A stretch of DNA of 64,000 nt from Ramazzottius varieornatus (lineage: Eukaryota > Tardigrada > Eutardigrada > Parachela > Ramazzottiidae): assembly GCA_001949185.1 (NCBI GenBank), contig BDGG01000002.1:5136448-5200447 (forward strand), in the 5' to 3' direction. Under the pieces are notes generated by a model that searched no databases, was not told where the DNA came from, and was given only the letters and a program-made list of their open reading frames with translations. The position numbers were made by a program, and so were the translations under genes. Shown here piece by piece: positions 13,401-25,260 of this stretch. The first letter of the stretch is position 1. Each line of letters starts with the position of its first letter.

Positions 13401-16400
13401 GTGCGATTGTTTTGCAGATTCCTCATGGTCGGCTGAGTATTGGGCATTACTCCAACTGTAAGCGCGAGCTGGTCTTCAGTCACGACGAGCTGATTTGCTG
13501 CATGGCCGATCAGGCCGATGCGCTGCACCAGAGTGTGGCCAAGGCCTGCCATATGGACTTCGCAGCGATGATCCAGGATGAGAGGAACGTCAGGGATGGT
13601 CTGGTGAGCAGAGGGGTGACTCTGGATGACGAGCCGACACTCTTCGAGTTCATGGACGACCACGAAAGAACGTGCTCCACCTGCCACACGACCCTGTTTC
13701 TTAGTGCCGTGCAGTGTAGTTGCAGCGATGAACGACTGGGCTGTCTGAAACACGTGGTCGAGATCTGCCCGTGTGATGTCGCGCAGAAACGTCTACTGTA
13801 AGCATCCCCCGTATCTTGGATCATATAAATTGGAAAATCGCTGAAGAAGACCGTTTGTGTTCTCAGGTATCGATACACTATCGACGACTTGGGCTTCTTG
13901 CTGAGTAAACTTCTGAAACGGTCAGAGACTCTGGATCCTATTGAAGCGAAAGCGACGAACGATACTTACTATCAACCGAAACGAAACGGTAAGTCGGATA
14001 AATTGTGAATAGATTGAGTCCACTCAGTTTTGAAAACTGGAACGTCTCGTTGTTAGCGAAAGATGGGCACGATTTGAACGGGCGGTTCCTCCCAAAGAAG
14101 CCCAAGCTCTACTCGGAAGAGACGTTAGGACCCGTCCATTTCTTCACGGAAGATGGAATGATGGGTAACAGCGAGCTGAAGGCTGTCATGAAGATGGCCA
14201 GTGAGTTGGTCTCGCCGCAGACCATCACAAGGAACCGCGAGAACTACGACGGCCCTCCCACTGTCAAGAAGTGGAAGATTGCTGATGTTGAAGGCCTGGT
14301 TGGGTCTTTGCTGGCGTTCCCGGGCACCGGCAAGGAAGTCGCTCACGTTCGAGTATGTTTCTCGGTTCAAATTACTATCGTATGTGAACCGAGCTTAAGT
14401 CTTCTTTCTTAGGAATACTTGCGGAAGTACTACGCTTTGCAAGGTGACATTCGCGCTTGCCTTCTGGTGAAGGCCGAAGAACAACCGCTCGAGTCTGTGA
14501 AACGATTGTACGATCAGGCACGGTCTACTAACATTGAGATCGAAGACTCGCAGGAACTTCAGATGGTATGAATGTTCGTTTTGTTGGCTACTGATAATCT
14601 CCTTTCTCACTTTGTTCTAACTTGAGTTTTCTTCGCAGATCTTTCAGCAAACGGAGTTTCGTGAGCGAATCTTATCGGCCATCGCACATGGTAACTGTAC
14701 GATCCAGACGCTGGCCGAAGTCCTTCAGAGTGTCGATGAGGTCTACGTCCGGTCACCGTACATGGAAAGCTTGGCGGCACTGCTGACCAGCATGATCGAG
14801 GAAGGACGCAACATTGAGATCGCAGCTGAAAGCGTGGTTGCCAAAAAGTAAGCCACGTTATCCTCTCCTCCTTTCTTTTGGTTTCCGTACTTTTCTGATT
14901 GCCGGCCTTATCTTTTGCAGAAAGAAAATAACGTTCGCGGAAGCGAAGCGTCTGGTTGACCGAGCGGATGCCTATCCGGTCGATCTGAGGTACATTGACG
15001 GCATTCGAGATGGCATCGAAACTACCGGAAACTTACTGTCCAGTCTCGATGAAGCAAAGGTATTACTGTTTTTCGGAACACACCGTAGAAAAAAGTCGAA
15101 TTATCATTTTGGCGGCTGCTGTGACTAATCTTTTGCGTTTCCTTTGCGGAAATTGAATTCGAGTTACAGCCACAACAAAGACTAGAGTAATCAAGCCGTT
15201 CTGTGTCATTCCGACTAGAATGGTTCAAAACGTCTAGAACAAATCAATGTTTTTTTCTAATTAGAGTCTTCTAGTAACAACGTGAAACTGAATTACATTT
15301 CTGTTTTTTGATAGAATGGCGGGCGGAAAATTCATTACGATGAATTGAAGAATATCCTGAGTGACGAGGACCTTCTCATCTTTGAGTCTGATGATAGGCT
15401 CCAGCACGTCTGCAGGCTCTTCGATCGTGCCATAGAGTTCCTGACTCAGTTGAAGACTCTGTTCTTTGGAGTCTCCGACCACGGGACGAACAGTAACCCC
15501 AGTCAGAAACTGATTGACGTGCTGTGCCCACGGAAAACCAAGCGTCGCGAAGAGGCCATGAAGCCACCGCAACTCACGCTGGGTCGTGGCCGACCTAAAG
15601 ACTCTTCTCTGTCGGACTTGTCGAAACTGTCGCTGAAAGACGAGCCAAAGACGTTGAAGCTTCATCCATTGGACTTGGACTTTACGACCTATTATGACTT
15701 CAAGGAACTGGTACGTGGAAGATCAAACTAATGAATACTGGTTGTTGAGTTTGGGCTTCATCTTGCAGAAAAAGGTCTTTAAACGTTCGTGTCTGGACGA
15801 ACAGAGGTTCTTCGAGGACAAACGAACTGTCAACTTGCTAAAGTCAGCTATCGACACCGATGTCCGAGACGAATGTGGCGCGCTGCGTCGGGACCTACGC
15901 TGGTGTGTCTGCGGTGGTCAGCAACTGGGCATGATGATCCAGTGCGATAGCTGCTTCGACTGGTTCCATGGTAAGTCATTGGTCCAACTATGTCAGCGAA
16001 CTTTCGGTTAGGCTTTTGTTATTTGAACTTTTTGTCGAAGTCTGCGACCAGTCGTGAAAAGTTATTTTAGCTCATCCTGCCCTCTTTCTACGGAAAAGCT
16101 TATCAAGACTGTGTCTAGCACGGCCTTGACAGGCATCTCGTAGAAAAAGGGCCGTGATGAATGGATCTTCACCACTTGCGGCGACACAAACTGAAATTCT
16201 TTGTTATATTGATTGGATAAACTGTGAGTGTTTGCTTTGGAGAAAAGCTGAGATGGAGGTTAGGAGTTTTCTGGCTTGTAGTTTCGTGCACGAGGATAGC
16301 CGAGCTCATCTACGTGGAAGGTGTAGCCGAGTTTGGGTTGGTTCGTCAACTGGTGGAGAACATTCAGTTCATGTGCGATGGCTGTCAGCGTGGTGTCCGA

Positions 16401-17976
16401 CCTTCCCTCGAACTCTTGGCCAAGTTCCTGTTCGAGTACTCAGACGTCCAGACGTACATTACAGTCCCAGAGATGGACCTGCTGTCTCTGGTCCTCGCCC
16501 GCGCCGACAGGTGGCGACGAAACGCGTCTAACGTCGCACTGGAACTACCGTCAATTGTCCAGAAGATGAACGCGGTCTTCAGCAAGCAGCTAACAGGTAA
16601 GCAGACAGTGGATCTTTCGGTGGTTGATGAGTACTCTGATGGTTTGTCTTTCTGTCAACAGGTGAGCTGACCGACAAGGACTACATCATCAGTAGGGACT
16701 TGCGTCAGTACACTCGGGATGCCGTGGTGGCGCTCTTACTGGAAGGCAACCTGCTGGAAGTGAAGGTGCCGGAATGGATGTTCCTGTACGATTTCGTCCA
16801 TGAAAACTTTCGAAAGGAGATAAAGAATACCGAAGGAGAACTACAAGATAAACGGTAGTTCCGTCTAACGACTATTAGTAATTGTAATGAATTGAAATGA
16901 AATTGAAATGAATCAGATTGTCATCTTAAGTGACGCACACTGTCATGATTGTTGGATGAAAGTGTGCGCCACTTGAGAATCCGATCTTTACAATCATTTA
17001 CCGCCGTCCCAACTGATTAGAAGAATAAATTGAAAAGATGATCAACTAAATGGATTATTTCAGGTTGCGTCTGATGATACTGCCAATTCGCAGTACGCGA
17101 GTGCCGATCGCGATCGACATGATCTCACCGCTATTCAAAGAACTGAGCAAGACTTTCAAGATTGGCAGTCTGCTGCATCCTGAAGAGCGCATGGACGTCT
17201 CGTCATCGGAAGTGGGAAGAAGCTTCGCCAACTCGCTACCCAAGCGGGGCAGACCGAGGAATTCGGACCGAAAACATTGGAGGGAAACTCCAATCAGTGA
17301 CAACTTGTCACCTACACCCGAACCCGAAAAAGTCATTAAAGGTAGACCAGGAAGAAAGAAGGGTGGAAAGAACAAGAAGCGATGGCCGTCTTTGACGCCT
17401 CCGAAATACAACGGCGGTAAGCTACTTTCGTGCTGCCCCATTGTCATTCTCTTGACCCTGAACTGGTGATTCTCTTTCAGGAGCTTCACTGGAAAGGCAG
17501 AAGCAGGCAAGGATCGAAGAGACCGGACTTCAGAAAACGCCGGCCATGTCGACCAAGCGCCGTGGTCGGCCGCCTCGTTCTGAAAGATTGGTCAGCGCTG
17601 CACAGTCATCACGTAAGCTTTTCAGCATGAATAACCGTTGAAACTGTGTTGAACGTTCTTATTCTTGATGGGGTTTCAGCAGAAGCAATGGAGACGTGCT
17701 CAGGTTGCAAGGTCGACTTCCCTGCTGATGATCTTCCATCTGTCATTATGAATGGCCGGCTGGTCCCCATGTGCGAAGACTGCAAGGTAAGAATAACTTC
17801 CACACATATCGCATTGCGGAGATGAAGTTTTGAAGCAGCATTGTCTTTAGAGCGATAGGGATCGGTCCAGTCGGAATAGGGTGTCCGAATCGGCGTTCTC
17901 ATCAGATAGCAACTCATCGCGGTCCATTACGACAACCACAAGGACACGCATACGCCGCAAACGGATCTTCGACTAA
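10456..17976 (+). CDS. KDM5: KDM5-family H3K4 demethylase (lid/RBR-2/JARID1)
   Basis: Twenty-two exons close to one frame of 1612 residues: 10456-10611, 10748-10825, 10889-10948, 11057-11311, 11399-11662, 11756-11911, 11981-12400, 12582-12908, 13418-13797, 13867-13988, 14057-14352, 14413-14565, 14639-14847, 14921-15059, 15315-15710, 15769-15970, 16282-16596, 16662-16854, 17064-17416, 17481-17612, 17680-17786, 17851-17976. Domains in order: JmjN ([18 protein letters not shown]), ARID ([12 protein letters not shown]), PHD1 ([19 protein letters not shown]), JmjC with the iron ligands of HTEDHW and the later His in [12 protein letters not shown]5HC2 zinc finger, PLU-1 region, PHD2 ([15 protein letters not shown]) and a basic tail. 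The family removes methyl groups from H3K4me3/2 using Fe(II) and 2-oxoglutarate in the nucleus. The usual third PHD finger is absent; the tail has three AT-hook-like motifs and a CxxC...CxxC knuckle. The exon 18 donor (16855) sits just before an in-frame TAG and rescues the frame into the tail. Exon 21 has a tandem CAGCAG acceptor. Confidence 0.96.
12448..12489. repeat. GTGGCGCAC inverted-repeat element, copy A
   Basis: It lies in the 181-bp KDM5 intron between exons 7 and 8. The left arm AAGTGGCGCACGTTCT is intact, while the right arm is shortened to GCGTCACTTGG. The 3' tail seen in copies B, C and E is not recognisable here, so this looks like a decayed or truncated member. Confidence 0.6.
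13286..13335. repeat. ACCTGCATACA short hairpin, copy 1
   Basis: It lies inside the 509-bp KDM5 intron 8. The arms ACCTGCGTACACA (13286) and TGTGTATGCAGGT (13323) are reverse complements at 12 of 13 positions around a loop of about 24 bp. It belongs to a family with three further copies near 23.2 and 24.3 kb. Confidence 0.55.
16927..17012. repeat. GTGGCGCAC inverted-repeat element, copy B
   Basis: It is in the KDM5 intron between exons 18 and 19. The inverted repeat AAGTGACGCAC ... GTGTGCGCCACTT is about 48 bp across, followed by a conserved tail ending in CCGCCGTCCCAA. The intron is 209 bp, so the element makes up a large part of it. Confidence 0.7.
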
Positions 17977-18823
17977 CAAACTTGCATTGTAGAGTAACGC
18001 TCTGAATTTCGTAAGATTGCATGACGGTCGTTTTGCTTGGTGGTAACTTTTACTGCTTACATTCATTGGTTCGACGAATTTCTCATCTCAGGACATTTTA
18101 CACGCTTGTTGAGCCTTGTACAGTACAAGACATGTAGCTGTCCCCATAGCACTTTGTGATATCTTTTGCCGTTTAACCTTACACCCACACAACACACTCG
18201 CGCTAGATACCTTGACGTCGAGCACTTTGATAATTAATTTATTATTGTGCGATTAAATTTCAGGAAACTGTTGCATCAGATTAATTTACCTTCTGCGTGG
18301 GACACTTTTACCAGCTTTTTCTTCGTTTTCTCGCTCGTGTTTTCGTTCTACAGTCGTTCAAATGGAGAAAAAAGACGAAAGCTTTAAGTTTCCTGCGTGA
18401 TTGTGTAGTACGTATAGGAGAGAACAACGTGGAGAGCGGCTTGACCATTCAAAACGAACAAGATGGCACAAGAACGATAACTACAAAAAATAACTAAAAC
18501 CTGCTTAAAAAGACGACGTTGAGAATAAAATCAATCAAAAGATGATTCTACGTAAAAATGTCAGCGTGGACCGTGCGGTATTGATTCTTAATTATGCAAG
18601 CAATAACTGCGAGAAGAAGTTAATAAGTCTAAGAACAGGCGAGTCTAACAAAAACTTTGTCTCTGAAATTAGAAGAGAAATTTGGAAACTATTTGTTCCG
18701 AGTAAAAACCATTCCCTTCGCTGCTTCTTTATTCAGTCTCCGGACGTGACATAACCACCTAAAGGAACAAAAATGAAATTCAGAACAAGTGAAAAGACGC
18801 GCAAAAGCACCGCATACTTACGA
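17977..18823. other. convergent intergenic region
   Basis: This is the 3' flank of KDM5 on the left and of the KDM3-like gene on the right. A + strand AATAAA lies at 18524-18529, some 550 bp after the KDM5 stop, and a - strand AATAAA at 18728-18733, about 90 bp after the opposite stop. The short open frames here are AT-rich and unconvincing. Confidence 0.5.
18728..18733 (-). terminator. putative polyadenylation signal of the KDM3-like gene
   Basis: TTTATT on the + strand reads AATAAA on the - strand, about 90 bp beyond the stop codon at 18824-18826. Position and sequence fit a cleavage and polyadenylation signal. Confidence 0.4.
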
Positions 18824-21800
18824 TTACGAAGTAGACGCTTCGGCGTTCGGCGCAGCTGTTCCTTCCGTACTATTCGCTTCCGTCACTGGCGGTTCAGCTC
18901 CAGGCATCGGTATCTCTGACAGCACAATGGCGGACGCAGGTTGCGGACTAACTCTGTTCTCTTGGGACTCGTCAACGATGCGTAGACGAGGGTTGTCTTC
19001 TTCTTCGTCCGAGCTGGCATACGACACCAGCGGGACATGAGAACCATTTGTCGGTTTCGTCGCAAAATCTTCTTTCGGGTTCTCCACACCCACCGTCACT
19101 TCCGCAGGTTCTACAACTGGCTCACCAACAAACTCTGTCACTGCTTCTTCACTCGACTGCTTCCCTGCTTCCCCTTCCGGCTCGCTAACGATGGGACCAG
19201 AAGCGGGTAACTCTTCTCGAGGGCCGTCTGTTTCCGTCTGACTAGACATTGTCGTCGACGACGACTCTTCGGTTATCACGACTTCTGTCACCTGACCAAC
19301 TTCCACAGCAAGAGGCGAATTCACATCATTCTTCACGTAAGACTCTGTACTGGGATCCACCGTCACTTTCGGAATTGTGGTTGCGTTATCTGAATCTACT
19401 ACGGTGGTGTCTGGAGTTTTGTTCCCTGTTGCAGCTTCTGTTACATGTTGTACTGAGTCAGTTTTGGTTTCTGGCTCCTCATCTGAACGAACTGGTTTAG
19501 GTGTCTCTTCAGTGGGAGAAGGTGCCACCATCGGAGGTGGGATTGAGCGTGGCATTATGACCGTCTCGGGCCTCTCAACCAGGGGTGGCTTTGGGGCTTC
19601 AGGGTGGACTGCCTCGGTGGGTGGTGTATTCAAGCGGTTCACACTGCCAGAGACGGCTGACTTGATGGCCTGGGTGGTAAGACCTCGTGGGTCGTGGAAG
19701 GTAGCGATGGTGGACAACATGGTCAGTGGACAAGGCTCACCTAGAGTCGCCGATGGAAGACTGGATTCTTTCACTGGAGGCATTGGCGGAACCTGAAAAG
19801 GTAAAAACTAAATTACTATCCGATCTTATGTTCTTGATAACAGATGCTTACTGGCATTTGCATTTGAGGCTGCATGTGTAGCTGGTTCACCACATCGCTG
19901 ACTGGCAGCTCCACCGCTGGCGTGGCTTTCTTCCGGCTCTTTCTCTTGGGTGATTCTTTAACAGGCACGTTCGCCGTTTCAGCTGGAACTGCTTTCTCCT
20001 TGGGCTGAGCCTGTCTACCCCGCTTTGGGGTCTCCGCCTTTGGCGCAGCAGCTGAAGAAGACTGTCCACGCCCCTTACTCCCTTCCGGAACATGTGGGAC
20101 AGGTGGTATGGGAGGCTGACTGGGCATAAAGTGCTGCGGGGACGCTCGTGCTTGGAAGGTGCCTTGCAGACCTTGAAGGCCGAGGTCTGGTGTACGGTTG
20201 GTCCGTCGTCCACCGGAAGAACTGCTATGGGTACTGTGAGTACTGGAAGCTCGCGGACCTTCTTTGGGCGACTCTTTACTGTGGATTGTGTGAGGTGAAG
20301 GCGTGTTTGATGGCTGACCGTGAAGGCCCGAAGAAGCTTGCTTGGCTCCAGCTGCCATCAAGTACGGCGAATACGCAGCGACACCTGCAACAATCAGCAC
20401 TAATTAGTCAACAAACGGGAAACGTCCTACCCTGTGAAAGTCCAATGGAATTTACCATCATAAATTCTAAAAATATCTTGTGGAGTGTTGAAAAAGTTCG
20501 AATCTTTCCGAAATTTTAGATGAGGTCGGCAAATGAATCGAACTAGCTCGTTTTCGAAAGTGACGCACGTTCTCATTGATATTGGTTGAAAGTGTGCGCC
20601 ACTTCGGAGAACGATCATATCATTTTACCGACGTCCCAAATTCATTTTTCTACGGACGGAAGAACTTCAGGTTTTGGACAGACTATTTCGTTATGGTCGA
20701 GAATGAGCTTGGAGCTATACCTAGAGGAGGAGAAGGAATCGAGAAATTGTTCAAAGCCTGCATAGCTCCGCTAATCACGCCAGTCAGCGGGTTACCACCA
20801 CCAGCAGCTCCTGGTCGTGCATCAGGCGAAGTCACCGACGACCTCATTGTCGCTGCACCTCGATTATTACCTCCAGCGGCTGCTGTCATCTGCTGCTGTT
20901 GCTGTTGCTGCTGCTGTTGCATGGCCATGCCGGCCATCATGGGGTTCTGGATCATCATCATGTTCCACTGTTCGGGGGTAGCTTGCGCAGGTAGACCCAT
21001 GGCGTTCGCGTACATGGCACTGCCGTACATGACGGGCGTGGTACTAGCGAAACCAGCGGGACTGCCAATGTGGCCTGGATAGAAGAAGGCCGGGTTGGCG
21101 TATGGAGAAAAGTAAGCAGCAGCGGCATTCTGTTGCTGGCCTTGAGAAGTGTAGGTGTTGGCGGAAGGCTGCTGGCGATAGGCGGTCGGTTGGGAAGTGG
21201 ACTGTTGTCCAAACTGCTGCTGCTGCTGCGGATTGCTCACCTGAAAGAAAAAACATCGAAACACATTAGATGAGATAATCTGAACCATACAGCCATACAG
21301 CAAATCCACGTGAGCGATCAGCACGCCAAAGAACGCCCACTTCATCCGCCTACGAACAACCAGCCTTATACTGCTAATGGTACCAGACTATACAGGTGCA
21401 TGACAGAACAAGATTGCTGCATCTACCGACTAAAAGCGTGTTGCACTTGCATACACTAGGTTATGTGTCAAGAATGGGATGGCAGTACGTAGGTACGTAG
21501 GAGCAAAGTTCGTTCTAGAGCTGTTCGTGCTCACCGGTGCGTTGCGAGGAACGAAAGGCGAAGGCGTCGTTGCGCGGAAGGGTGATGGCGTCATCGAAAA
21601 GGCTGCTGCTTGCTGATGGTATGCTTGCGCAGAGCTCCTCTGATGATCAGCCGAAGATACGGTTCTCCCTGCCACCGCTGAATCAGCGTGTTGAGGAAGA
21701 AATGATGCCTCGCTTGTATGAGGTCTTGTGTCGTACATCGGGCTTGCTGATGGGTGAACGTTGTGGGACGAGGAAGCGTTATGTTGCCGATGTGGTTGAT

Positions 21801-24800
21801 GACTGGGAGTTGGAGGGAATGTAGGTTGTTGTTGCGAAGGCGGTTGTGCTTGGTTAGGAAGAGTGGGTTCGCTATGCGAGGAAGGTCCACGTCGGTGGGG
21901 AACTGGCGCTGGCTGGGTATCTGGGGCATCTCGGGTCGTTTGTTCCTGCGGTTGAGCAGCCACTCGGGCCACTCTCTTGGCTGGACTTTCGTATGACCTA
22001 TTTGGATGTGCATGGGGGGAGGGAGGACTTGCAGGTGGCATCTGCGGCTTCACCAATGTCGGACTCCTCGCCTCATGTTCGTTCGAGTTCGCTGAGGTTC
22101 CTTCTCTGTCAGATACCTGTGCCGGCATACCTATTGAGAAGAAAGGAAACGTAACTCGACCTAAAGCGCACCCAGCAGTATCATCTGCGCAACATGCTTG
22201 AGACGTACGAGTAACAAGTAGAAAAAAGAAGACTTTCACGCACACACATACGGTAAGAATAACGAGGAAGCGGTTAAGATGTATGCAAGTTCGTGAAATA
22301 TTTCCCAAAACGTTATGTACCTGGCGATCTCTTGTCTGTGGTATCGTTTGCAGGTAGAGTAGCGGTCACATCGTTACTGGAAGCTGGAAAGGTCGTTTTT
22401 TTCTTTTCCGCAGGCTTGCGAGGTCGAACCTTGCGGATGTTCAGGGGGTTGAACGGTGGCGCGGCCTTCTCCTCCTTCTTGGCGACAGGAGGAGCTGCTG
22501 GTACGGGAACAGGCTCTGCATTTGCTGCTGGTTTCGGTGGTTCAGATCCTTCGGGTTCCGTGAGAGATTCGTCTTCACTTTCTTCCTTGTACGACAGAGG
22601 CTGCTTCTTGCCTCGACTGGGAGTATTGCGACTCGGGCTTTCGCTGCTGGACTTTGCACGCTTGGCTGGTTTACCTAAGAGAACGAAGCTGTACAAGAAA
22701 GGAAAGACATGCTGTTGTTAGAAAGGAAGAAAATACCGGCAGCTTTAGTCTTTGCAGAAGGAGCCCGCCCATTGGTCTTTCCGTTCTTCTTCGCGGGGAT
22801 TTTTTCGTCGTCGTCGGATGCTGATGAGCGGTCCTCTTGTTTAACTTCTGGTTTCTCGGCCGGCTTTTTCTTCGGCCTTCCTTTTGTCTTTACAGGTGGA
22901 GAAGCTGGCGGAGCTGGTTCAGAAACCATAATGACTACAGGTGGGGCAGCGGCGGCGGAAGACTTTCCGGAAGCGCGACCGCGAGTTATGGACTTTATGC
23001 GTTTGTTCGATAGTTTACTCAACGACCAACTCGGCTCATCGTCGTCGTCTGATTCGACACTCGGAGACTCCGTCGCACGCTTATTCTACCAAAGAGAACG
23101 TTCCAATACAAATTACGACATGGGAGAGAGCTATTGAAAACAGACCAGCTTTTTAGCCACCTGCATACATAACACCGTACTTTTAGCGAAGCGCTTGTGT
23201 GCAGGTGCTGTTGAACTGGCTTACTAGTCACCACGTCGGCCTACCTTGTTGGACTGCGCTCCGTTTTCCTCTTGGATACTTTCCTCGTCCTCTTCGTCGT
23301 TATCCTTTTCGACATCGTCGTCGCTTTCCTGAGTATCATCATCTTCATCCTCACTCACACTCATATCGTCATCGTCGTCTGAGGAGTAGCCTAGTTTCTT
23401 CGCGCTGGAACTCTTCCCGGCTGCCTTACCGCGTTTCACAGGAGTGCTTTTCTTGTTCTTGGCCGATGGCGGTCGGCCTCTCGGTCGTTTCTGTCCAGGT
23501 TCCGCTTTCGCCAGTCGCTTGTTCTTACTCTTCACTGTCGGACTCGTCGTAGCGGTTTTCCGCCCAGGCTTCTTGGCGCTCCGTTTCGGCGATGTCGTCG
23601 CTTTCCTCTTCTTCGTCGAAGTAGTGCTTTTCTCTGAAACCTCTGACTTGCTTATTTGCCGACTGGGCCTTCGCGCACGTGAGTTCATCTCTGAAACACG
23701 ATGTTATATTGAATATTCCAATTAGAAAAACAGTTCTCTCTGCCTCAACTACTGTAAAGTATAGTCGACGTGAAATTCCTGAAATATTTTGCAGTGCTTT
23801 TTCGGCTACTGTACTTTCTTGTGAAATAAGTTTGCAACTTCCAAATGGCCTTACCGATGCCCGGCGTGGGCGACGAAGACGTGGTGGTCAGTGCTGATCG
23901 GCCTGTGTCCCTCACGATACGGATTTCCTCCAGACGGGGATCGACTTTACGATCCTGGATGACATTGTAGTCCATGACGGTGACTGTTTGGTCTTTGTTA
24001 TTGTAGCTCTTCAAACACGCGGCGTACCATCGCTGGCTGGCGCCGTCTTTCCAGTAGACTTGGACACTTTGTCCAATCAGTTGTTTGTCTTTGTCGAAGA
24101 TAAGACGCTGCTGGTTTCTTCGTGCCTCGAACCAGTGGTTGATGGCAATCTGGTGGTCTTTGAGGACTGGCACGCTGGTCCCTTTGATATTTAGGGAAGT
24201 CTGAAATCAAATAAGATGCGTACAGAATGTATGGGAAGTCGGCGAACAGCTGCACGAACCTGCATGCATGAGCCCGCGCATTTACCGTACGACATGAATA
24301 TGCAGGTTTATGGAAATAATCTATACACTGTATCTGGTTGCAACGACCTGCATACGTACATCTGCCCATGTATCGTACAACAACGTAAACATGCAGGTGC
24401 ATGCGATCAGTCGCTATTATTCGCCAACTTCCCAAACGATTACCAAAATTTCCTAAAATTTTCAGGTTAGCTTACCTGTCGATCCTGGACTGGAAAGACG
24501 TACAGTTGATCCTTATCAACGAAATCAAGGCAGCTCTCCGCGAGTAAATGCACGGGTACACGGTTACGGGCGTGATAGTCGATATGATCCACCAAGGCCA
24601 AGTAGGTCTACAAACAGAAGCCTCACGTTATAATCAGACTGCGTTGAAAGCGGAATCGTGGATAACAAGTGTCATATAACGTACCGATGCAGGACGAAAC
24701 TGCTTTGGTGAATTCGCAGGAGCCTTGGAGCCTTTGGAAGCGCTGTGTCCAGAGGAAGATCCTGAAGAATCCTGTGTCTCCAACCACATCAACTTATCCT

Positions 24801-25260
24801 CGATCAAGAAGCAGCTGTAGTTGCCACCGTTCACGTTTTCGAAACTGTAATAAACGCAGAGCAACTCACTTCATGAATCAAACTGACACGTCAGTTTCAT
24901 AATATTATCATCTTATAGGCGAAAACTGACCGATCTTCTTCCGGAGTTTCGTGAAGGTAAATCCATTCATATTCCCGCAACGGATCTTTTCCGTCCCATT
25001 CAACACAAAACTGGAACAGATTTGAACATCAGTAAAGTACCCTCACCCGATTCTATTTAGATCGTAAATCTGACCTGTTGTTCTTCGTTGTTTGAATCTG
25101 TTTCCGTTGCGGCTCTGACGGTTCCAGTTATCCACTTGATGCTCTGCAGGTCATCACGCGCACTCGAATTGACACAACAAGCAAATCGCCGGCCAACAGC
25201 CACAAAATTCGCCTCCAGTTCCACGCTTCGATTAGCGGAAGCTTGCTGCGCGGAAGGCAT
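18824..25260 (-). CDS. KDM3/JMJD1C-like N-terminal module protein lacking JmjC
   Basis: Twelve exons close to 1556 residues: 25260-25075, 25010-24931, 24844-24685, 24607-24476, 24200-23855, 23690-23245, 23085-22737, 22674-22321, 22130-21535, 21240-20721, 20384-19852, 19792-18824. The first 300 residues resemble the N-terminus of vertebrate JMJD1C as I recall it: VGRRFACCVN, then FCVEWDGKDPLREYEWIYLH, FLIEDKLMWLE, a segment with SCLDFVDKDQLYVFPV, and a second Tudor-like segment VQVYWKDGASQRWYAACLKS ... DRKVDPRLEEIRIV. The rest is low-complexity: AT-hook-like KRPRGRPPSAK and KGRPKKKPA, acidic runs, a polyglutamine run and Pro/Ser/Thr-rich sequence. It ends at a clear stop with no zinc finger or JmjC domain, whereas KDM3 enzymes carry both at the C-terminus. 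A nuclear, chromatin-associated but non-catalytic role is inference. It diverges from KAT5. Exon frame is secure; homology is by pattern only. Confidence 0.8.
20555..20639. repeat. GTGGCGCAC inverted-repeat element, copy C
   Basis: It is in the intron of the KDM3-like gene between exons 10 and 11. The arms AAGTGACGCACGTTCT and GAAAGTGTGCGCCACTT span about 50 bp. The tail AACGATCATATCATTTTACC then GACGTCCCAAA matches copy E. Similarity to copy E may continue to about 20690. Confidence 0.72.
20885..20925. repeat. polyglutamine-coding CAG/CAA tract
   Basis: On the - strand this CAG/CAA-rich run encodes about ten glutamines after the residues MAGMAM in exon 10 of the KDM3-like gene. It mixes both glutamine codons, and may vary in length between individuals. 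Confidence 0.7.
23158..23208. repeat. ACCTGCATACA short hairpin, copy 2
   Basis: It lies in the intron between exons 6 and 7 of the KDM3-like gene. The arms CACCTGCATACAT and TTGTGTGCAGGTG face each other across about 25 bp, the same architecture and size as the copy at 13286. Confidence 0.55.
24257..24309. repeat. ACCTGCATACA short hairpin, copy 3
   Basis: It is in the intron between exons 4 and 5 of the KDM3-like gene. The arms AACCTGCATGCATG and CATGAATATGCAGGTTT are imperfect reverse complements around a loop of about 22 bp. It sits just ahead of copy 4. Confidence 0.5.
24346..24398. repeat. ACCTGCATACA short hairpin, copy 4
   Basis: It is in the same intron as copy 3, 36 bp further on. 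The arms ACCTGCATACGTACA and CGTAAACATGCAGGT face each other with a loop of about 23 bp. Two copies next to each other suggest local duplication or independent insertion into the same site. Confidence 0.5.
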
